Positions 56,540 through 64,000 of a stretch of DNA of 64,000 nt are shown here, piece after piece; position 1 is the stretch's first letter, and each line of letters begins with the position of its first letter. This DNA comes from Psilocybe azurescens (taxonomy: Eukaryota > Basidiomycota > Agaricomycetes > Agaricales > Agrocybaceae), in NCBI GenBank assembly GCA_023853785.1, contig JAJIRX010000302.1:1-64000 (forward strand), written 5' to 3'. A model generated the notes under the pieces. The model was not told the origin of the DNA. It made no database searches and worked only from the letters and a program-made list of their open reading frames with translations. The translations under genes were made by a program, and so were the position numbers.

Positions 56540-58210
56540 AGGTTTAGATGATCTTTATACATGTTACCTCAATCTCCACACATGTTGTATGCTTAATTTA
56601 CCCAAGTCATATTCTGTCTGTACATATGCTGATAGATACTCTACAAAGTTACAGATTACACTATGTAAGTTGCAGATTTCTCTATGTAAGGTGCAGCTCA
56701 GTTCTGTGTAACTTTACACTGTTAGGGCATGAGCTCCTATACTCCAAATATTTGATTTTAAATAGAGACTTATACCATAGATTACATATGTCAAGTCCCA
56801 AGTAATATAGTTCTCTGCAAATCTCAGTATTGTAGAATCAAGAGACATAATATTCCAACTTGAAGTACCTATACCAACAAAGAACTATCCCATTAATGTT
56901 GCCGATCTAGTGACCACTATACAGTACTCATGATCAATAAAAGTGACCAGAAACCATGTTTGACCATAATGGCAAGTTCAATTTCCTTATTTTTGGTGAG
57001 TACCAAGATAATATGGAACATAGTATATACCCAAATGTTTTTATATTTCAATGAAATCTAATTGGGAAATATGACTATTGTCCCTTCTTTGCAGAGGGGG
57101 AATCATCAGAAATTTTATTCAAGACTTGAAATTTTTACAGGACCTTGAGGATATTAATTTAAGTATACAACAATTTAAATCATGTTTATAACTTTTTTTG
57201 CTGAGGAGATGTAAGCCAAGGAACATGTCAAATATTGTGAGAAAATCACATTTATGTATAACCAGAAACATCATACTTTTGACCAGCATATCTCATTGTG
57301 AAATCAATATATAAACATAATCCAAGTTGTCCCATCCTTTTAATATACATATATGTCTTTGTCCTCCAAAAGAAGAGATCTCAAAAAATAAAAATCCCAC
57401 AAATTTCTCAACCAGACTTTATCTGAATGTTATAAAATATTGGGAATCCACTATTTTCTATATTGTCTATTTCTCCACCAAAAATGAAGAGAATTGAACC
57501 TACTGTTGTGGTCAAATGTATGTTGGAATATCAAGGTGTGCCTTGCATACTGTTGGATTAGAACAGCACACATACCAAGTACCAAGTGAATGTATAGCGT
57601 GGTGCACGACCTATACGTCATGCACCATATAGACTTCTATTTCATTTTCATTTCCTTTGTTATGTTTCTATCCCTTTTTGTATCACTTAGCATATGCACA
57701 GGCACTCAGTGCATCTTGTATAACAGAGCACTTCATTTTATTCCCTCCCTCAGTTGATCTATCTGGTCTCCTGAGGTGAGCTTACTTACTTTACCGTTCA
57801 GTGTACCTATACTCACAGTATCATAGTCTTACACATAACTGTTTCCTATAGGTACTATACAATTCATTCAGTTGATCTATCTGGTCTCCTGAGTCTTACA
57901 CATAACTGTTTCCTATAATGTAGTGTCTGGTCACTTTTGATAAGCCTGAGTAAATAATAGGCAATTCTTGTTGGTACAAGGACAACAATCACTCATGGTA
58001 ACTCCACCCTGATTATGTTGGTATACCTCATTCTTACATGCACACTTTTTGCTTACATGTCTCCCACACCTACATACATACCACCATCTACATACATACA
58101 TACATGCTACCACTTACACGTCCCACACTATATACATACTCTTCAACTTTCACATACATAGCTATACCTGACTTACTTACATAGATTGGCAAAAAGTATC
58201 AACTTGTGTT
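56440..58210. other. AT-rich repeat-like island
   Basis: Composition drops sharply in GC between about 56440 and 58210 compared with both sides. No gene is seen. It holds the solo LTR at 57521-57917 and CATA microsatellite stretches (about 58065-58110). Outer terminal repeats were not found. Confidence 0.45.
57516..57922. mobile_element. Solo LTR with 5-base target duplication
   Basis: The 397 bp body 57521-57917 begins TGTTGGAATATCAAGGTG, a Copia-like LTR start, and is flanked on both sides by ATGTA (57516-57520 and 57918-57922). It ends CCTATA rather than the usual CA, which weakens the call. An internal direct duplication repeats CAGTTGATCTATCTGGTCTC and CTTACACATAACTGTTTCCT about 115 bases apart (from about 57752 and 57867). 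No internal retroelement genes are nearby. Confidence 0.55.
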
Positions 58211-59640
58211 AAAATTTAATTGCTTCCCAACATGTTGAAGTGAGGCTAATGGCCAACTAACTGGGCTATATCGGTGTATGATTTCAATGCGAGTGTTTTC
58301 TCTTCGAACGCTCAGCAAGATACAACAGAACAGTGATTCTCCACGGCATATGCTCACTGGTTCAAGAACAACTTTACTGCTCGAGTATAGGGACACCACG
58401 GTCATGAGATGATCTGGATACTTAGAACTGTACTTCTATTTCCAAGGAAAATGTTTGCTCACGAATCAACGTTCGTCCCCATCGCCAATAATACAAGGTG
58501 TTCCCATTTATCGAAGAAGCCAGGTAGATAAGAACGCTTCGCTATGCCAGTGCCTGGCATGCTCTAATGATGAGCTGTGCTCACCGCTCACCGCTTTCAA
58601 AGTTCTCACGGGGTGACCATCAAAAAGCCAGCGGATCACGTGGGCTTAGACATTTTGGCATCGGCAATAGAGAGGGGAGCAAGCTCCCCAATAACTTTGG
58701 GAGAAAGATATTGCTGACAGAAACTTGACTTGATAAGAATTGGTATGGCTGTCGTCATGAACAAGATTTAGAAAGACGACATGCTCCCGCAACCGACCCA
58801 TATCATCACGTAACAGTTGTAAGCCTGGCGACTCACAGCTTCATATACAGTCCGAGCATCTAGATGCCAGGGTGTATTTATAGCGCCATTTGGTGTAACG
58901 GTTACGGCTTGTCGGACTGGCATGACCAGCTTACAACAGTCTCGACAAAGAATCATCGAACAACAAAGCCGAATAAAGAAGAGTGGAATTCATTTAGAAC
59001 AAAACCATCAACCAAACACAAAGAGGAATAAAAGTATGCATGTACGGGGACATAACAGCAAGAATCGAACAAGAAAAGAAAAAGAGGACGAGGACGAGGG
59101 TAATGACAGGGGACTGCACATACGTAGAGGGAGTTTTGGATTAATGAGAACGAGAAGAGGATAGGAAGTCTGCTATTAAAAATGTATCGTAGAATAGCTT
59201 TGCCCATGGGCCAAGATGATCGGTGAGTGGAAGTGGTGGGATAGGGTGGATAGGGAAAAGACGGGGCGTAAAAACAAGAAAGAGGAGGCGGGGGAAGGAG
59301 AAATACGAAGACGAGGGAAAAGGTTGAAGAATTTTTTTTTTTAGTAAAAACTGGTCGATAGAGTGCAATATTCGACTGCGTAGCAAGAAAGTGATGTTAT
59401 GTTGCAGATGGTAGGTGAATGTTGCGAACGTTTCTTGAGGATTGCAAGACAAGAAATGAGACGAAGCAGAATGAAGGGATAAACATAGCCGCGAACAAGC
59501 CAAGAAACCGAAGGACACAATAATGGAAACCTGGCGCCAGCCTTGCAATTTTTCTCTCATGAATTCGCACCGAAGGCAAACCCCACAGACCCTTTCATCG
59601 GAAAGGGTCTCAAGCCATAGCAGGCTAAGGAGCTGCAGCT
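58211..59640. other. Intergenic, no gene recognised
   Basis: Contains the dispersed repeat copy at 58536-58692. Other frames are short. The purine-rich stretch 59060-59330 makes its complement CT-rich without a recognisable protein. Confidence 0.4.
58536..58692. repeat. Dispersed repeat with terminal G/C palindrome, longest copy
   Basis: Starts around CGCTTCGCTATGCCAGTGCC, passes GTTCTCACGGGGTGACCATC and CATTTTGGCATCGGCAATAG, and closes with GGGGAGCAAGCTCCCC. Partial copies are at 47455-47518 and 48867-48955. A hairpin at one end and no terminal inverted repeats would fit a non-autonomous Helitron-like element, but no CTRR end is visible. Confidence 0.6.
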
Positions 59641-59642
59641 GC

Positions 59643-60404
59643 TTATAGCGCAGCCGCAGCGTCTCCAGCGCCAGCACCGCCACCATCCGCGTCGGCCTTC
59701 GTGCCCTCATCCTGTTTCTTGGTCTTGGTCTCCTTGAACGCTGCGTCCTCACACGTTCCCTCTCCCTCTCCCTCACCCGCCTTGTCCTCACCCGCCGCCG
59801 CCGTCGAAGCAGACCACATCCTTCCCCTGGGCATCCTTCCCTGCTTGCGCTTTACTCCCACCTCCTTGCACCGACCGAGAAGCAGCAGCAGTATCCCTCG
59901 ACTTCCTCCGCTCGACAGGTCTCGCACCGACAGAAGAATTGGAAGCAACGGCAGCAGCGACAGCTGCGGCAGGAGCCCAGAACACGTCGAGCACATCGAG
60001 CACGTCTGCACCCGGTGCCGGTCCTCCTCCCCCTCCTTGTGCGCTAGAGGCCGAAGTAGACGCGCAAGCCGGAGCGAAAACGGAAGGTGTTATAGAGGCA
60101 GAGGCGGAGGCAGACCCTGACGTGCTGCATTCCCATGATGTAGTGGACCCCCTTGTCCTTGAGCCTGAGCTTGTCCTTGAACCTGGAGCTGACGAGTACT
60201 TCTTGAGCCCGACGGGCCAGCTCTTCCCTGATCGGCATTATTATTATTGGCAATGGAATTGGCGTTGGTGCTGATATGGGAGCCGAAGAACATGTCGAAC
60301 CAACTACCCCCTCCTCCACTTCCTCTGCTAGTGTTCGTGTCCTGAGATGTCTGGGCAGGCACTAAAAGCCACCCAAAACAGAAAGCGATAAATCGCTTTA
60401 GCAT
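59643..60404 (-). CDS. Low-complexity secretory-type hypothetical protein
   Basis: The minus strand opens MLKRFIAFCFGWLLVPAQTS, a plausible signal peptide, followed by a Ser/Asn/Gly/Gln-rich stretch (GGGGSWFDMFFGSH, QVQGQAQAQGQGG). In other frames it continues with SASSAQGGGGG, VLDVFWAPAAAVAAAVASNS and an acidic tail GEGEGEGTCEDAAFKETKTK ending GAGAGDAAAAL at 59643. At least two frame changes are needed, in repetitive GGC/GGT or CT-rich text, so introns or read errors are possible. No domain recognised. The whole could be a chance frame set in GC-rich DNA. Confidence 0.3.
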
Positions 60405-60537
60405 ATAGAAAATAGTTATAATTATTATTTTTTTTTTTTAAAAAAAAACTTGTAGGAAAATAACAAAAACGCACTAGAATCACAGAATCAACCCCTTGAC
60501 GCTCTCGCTTTTATCCACCCCGCCCTCCGCGTCCGCA

Positions 60538-61401
60538 TCACCCTCTCCTTCTCCTTCGCCCTTCGCGTCGTGGTGGCTCGGCCACGACCACAGCCATCCC
60601 CTTTCCCCTCACTCTCCCACTCTGGAACCCAAACCAGCCTACGTGCGCCGTGGTCAGCCTCGAAGAACGCATCGAACATCTCCGTCCGCTCCTCTCGTTC
60701 TCGCTCGCGCTCGCGCTCTCTGTGCAGGGGAACTGCTGGTGCATTCCGCCCATCTGTCCTCCCGAGCCCATCCCACCTGCGCTGCCGCCCATAACGAGCC
60801 CCGCGCCCATACTACCAAGTCCCACGTCAACACTAACGCCGACAGCGCCCCCAAGGCTCATTCCGCCATACAGCGCCGGATCGTACTGCGGCTCGGCGTA
60901 TCTTCCCCTCGACGCCATCGTCGTCGTCGAGGATGATGCATACCATATCTCGCGCATACGATGCGCGTGTGTGCGGAGTGAAGTCCGCGTGGTGCTGTTG
61001 GCTGGGATGTCCCTGGTGAGGATGCGACGGATGCCGAAGGATGAGCGGCGGCGGCGGCGGCGACGCCTCGCCCGTCAGGAACAGTGAGGTGTAACTTAGA
61101 TGAAAGCCCCTGAACCTTCGTGCGCGTGCATGGTCTGCTCTTGGTGGTGGTGTGCGCCATACGCATGAGACAGGGCCGGGGCGCGCTCGTGCTCGTTCTG
61201 GGAGCAGAGCCTGTGTTGTGCGCGTGCCGAATCAGGCGGTTGAACCGCCCTGGACCCTGCGGGTGCGCGTGTGAGTGTGAGTACGGGTGCTGGTCGGAGA
61301 GATAGAGCTTCAACCCCAGACCCCGCGTCCCTGGCTCCTCTCTGCCTTGCATGATATCTCCCATCGAGATCTAGGTCATATTCCATGCCTCCCATCGCCA
61401 C
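60538..61401 (-). CDS. Gly/Met/His-rich hypothetical protein
   Basis: Frames on the minus strand include MAMGGMEYDLDLDGRYHARQ, then HPYSHSHAHPQGPGRF, then MASRGRYAEPQYDPALYGGM and a Gly/Met run LGSMGAGLVMGGSAGGMGSG. All three frames are largely open because of the high GC content, so the correct path is not clear. It may form one gene with the region below it. No domain recognised. Confidence 0.25.
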
Positions 61402-61701
61402 CCTCGTTTGTTCGTGGTGAGTTGAGGAAGAGGACGTGCAGATGGGAGTCGCGGACGCTCAACACGAGGTCGTTCGACACGAGGAGCATGCCGGAGAGGT
61501 TGCTTACAGATCTGCTATGATGTCCGCTGCCGGCTGTGGAAAAGATAGAAGAAGGGAGAGATCAGCTGTGGCAGGGGAGGTGAATTGATTTGTGGATGTT
61601 GATTGTGCCGGGTGCGGTGTATAAGGAGGCCATGGTGGCATAGTCGTCGACGGTAAAGAAGCCGGAACTACAGGGCGATCCCGACGCAGAAGCAGTAACA
61701 T

Positions 61702-64000
61702 TTAACTGCATTTATCTCAGTGACGCGCACAAGCGGGGGATACGTCGGTATTGACCAGCTCTTCGCCCGTATTATTTTGGCTCTTCTTCACCCAGCAGGC
61801 GAACAATTTTCTCAGGGTCCATCCCAATAAGGAAAATTTTCTTCCTCCGCGGCGGATGTTGTTTCTGGCCTAAAATCCCCCAAAGCGGACAAGCTATTGG
61901 TCGAGCTTCCCATATCCTACTAGATTACCATCAATTATCTAGCTAACCCGAAGTTGATTGAAATGTCACGTTAATAGGGTTGATATGCTAAGACAACATA
62001 CGACGTGCTCCTCAATTTACCGGTGCATACGACAATATCTTCATGCTCCAGTTGGTCATCCGCCTACTAATATTTGTCGATGAGATGTTAGACCAGTGTA
62101 CATATCACACGGGAAAGCTTTTGGAATAATAGACTGGCAAACTCCGAAGCCTTGTTAAAGAATTGGGCTTACTCATGGATTTTGGTCGTGTGTACACATT
62201 CTATTCAAGTGAGCGATCCATAATGGATGATTCAATCTTTCACGTCCGGTTCACATATGTTTGGCATTTCAAATATTATCAGAGCCATCATTGTACCCAG
62301 ATTGTACCAATAGAGTCATGGTTTAAGATAGGCACTATGGAAGAACAGTTCACAGCAACACTCTCAGCTTTTCCCAGAGTCCGACAGACTGCTGTCAGCT
62401 GCTTGTGGGCAGTGCTATCCCAACGTTCATCCCCATATATCTTCCTTGGTTTATGTCTGGTCGCAGTCTCTTCCGAGCGCTCACTGTTCATTTGTGCTCA
62501 TCTGCCAGCATGCTGATCGCCGCTATGTTAAAATAGATCTAACTGGTCAACCCCAAGATATACACGAGCTAATGTACCATCTTTGCGATCGACCAATAAT
62601 CCATCAATGCTTCTCAGTTATCGCTGATATCAGAGTTATTCATGTCCAAGCCGTTCTTGAATCACCCTCTCCTGAGTGATTTTCATGGCTGTATTTGCAC
62701 TTCTCCAGACAAAGAAACGTCCCATAGATTTTCCAAATGTCACTATATCGCATTCATCTACGCTGCAACTATTTCCGCAATCATATATAGGAGTAGCGAG
62801 GAGAATTAAATCGATATGCTCTCAAGCCAATGTGAACATCACATGAAAAAGTCTTTGGGTGTAAGGTCATGCAGGAGCAGGAGTCGCTGACGGGCGAACC
62901 ATTGTTGAGAGAGTCTAAGCTTTTCCAGGGGTTCCATTCCTGTATCGAATTTCTTACATATTCCTGTCTCTCGATCAGAACTTGAGTCTTCAGCGCTCAG
63001 CACATACCCATCATCTAAATAAGCCGCATCTTCCACCACCATCCAACAAAACGACGAAAGGAGCGATGAAAACCGAAACACAGTAAAAGAATAAAGGTGC
63101 CTATCCACACTGGAGTATAGAAGACTCTAACTTATCTCTATCAGGTCAACAGTACAAAGCCTCTCTGACCAGTATATTAGGGTGATGTGTATGCAGATTG
63201 TTCGGAAGGTGATGGGCCAAAGACTTGGGGTGGAAAATGGAGAAATCAACAGGATTAGAGATGAGAAGCACGTTTTGAAAGGATATTTGAAACTCTTGTG
63301 CTGACTCCTCTCTTCTTTGGTCTGAAGAAGAGTGAAGAAGCGCAGCATTGAATGTTACGTTGAACATGTACATCACGCCATTCGGAGTTGCTGATCTTCT
63401 GCTTCGTAGATGGTTGGTGGATAAAGTCAAGCCATAGGTCTTTATTGATCATCACATGAGACCCGTCAGCAGAACATAATTTCGATTGAGGAAGTACAAT
63501 AGATAATTGATGACGGGCGGAAGGACGGATCGATGTTCAGAGTGGGATTCGTTGAGCCTCTCGTATCATTCCAAGTAATTTAAGCAGAGCTCGGATTTGA
63601 CCGAAAAAGCATAGAACATCAAGTCGAGCTTTCATATAACTGTACAAGGGTATATGATCTCAAAGATACGAATACGAAGTCAGAAGATAAGACCTCATCT
63701 TTGTGATTTGACAGATTGATGATGGATACATAGCTCCTCCTTGAAGTTCTTCGAAGTCCAGTCCACGCAGGTGCTTGAATATAATTAGCACTCTCATATC
63801 GTTGATGACGTCTATTCGCTTTTGGCACGATCCATCAAATCACGATACTGACATATTCTTATATGAGACGAGATCATGATAGCGGCTATATGAAGCGGTT
63901 AAAAGCATGTCTTCGTTTCTCACTGGACCAAAGGTCTCCGTATCATCAGAGGCTGGAAAAGTACTATCAAAGGTTTGTAAAACTGTTACTATAGCCTAAC
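61702..64000. other. Terminal stretch, no gene recognised
   Basis: Frames of 60-120 codons exist on both strands (for example 62163-62516 plus and 62839-63108 minus), but none has a recognisable motif, conserved splice pattern or paralogue elsewhere in the window. Confidence 0.4.

Overview
The window looks like nuclear DNA of a mushroom-forming basidiomycete (Agaricomycetes). The evidence is short GT-AG introns of about 45-115 bp that interrupt nearly every recognisable gene, F-box/leucine-rich-repeat genes without introns, a HAM1-domain protein, a Helitron and a PIF/Harbinger transposon, and several orphan multi-pass membrane proteins carrying the 'WRC[YF]xxW' motif that is frequent in agaric 7-TM proteins. 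No rRNA, tRNA or CRISPR array was found.

Layout. 0-15 kb is AT-rich and transposon-dominated: a GGATTCCA satellite, a diverged tandem repeat, a 0.5 kb foldback element, a decayed Helitron with three hairpins behind it, and a full-length but dead PIF/Harbinger element (10034-12899) with matching terminal inverted repeats and TAA target duplications. 15.15-21.35 kb is a direct tandem duplication (about 3.1 kb per unit) of a 7-TM gene (family 1, minus strand); a 254 bp MITE interrupts the tail of unit A and the tail of unit B preserves the empty site. 21.4-22.9 kb holds another membrane protein (family 3). 24.4-30.2 kb is an F-box/LRR trio: one inverted pseudogene and two minus-strand genes. 33.2-34.9 kb is a salicylate-hydroxylase-like FAD monooxygenase. 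36.5-40.1 kb is a 13-exon HAM1-type gene, the best-resolved gene here. 40.4-47.4 kb is a second ~3.1 kb segmental duplication with one copy each of another membrane family (family 2), followed by a family 2 fragment near 49.1 kb. 49.7-51.8 kb is a phenol-hydroxylase-type FAD monooxygenase. 52.4-55.7 kb holds two tandem plus-strand family 1 paralogues, the second a pseudogene. 55.8-56.5 kb is a DUF1348 (NTF2-like) gene whose 5' end runs into an AT-rich island carrying a solo LTR. 59.6-61.7 kb is GC-rich low-complexity coding-like DNA.

The strongest whole-window observations are: (i) the concentration of three orphan multi-TM families, mostly as tandem duplicates, around two flavoprotein monooxygenases; and (ii) ten conserved reading frames broken by a single base in a homopolymer run. 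The HAM1 gene gives a whole number of codons (887 residues) only after three such sites are corrected, so many apparent pseudogenes here may be sequencing artefacts. A nonsense codon and the transposon decay do not fit that explanation and look real.
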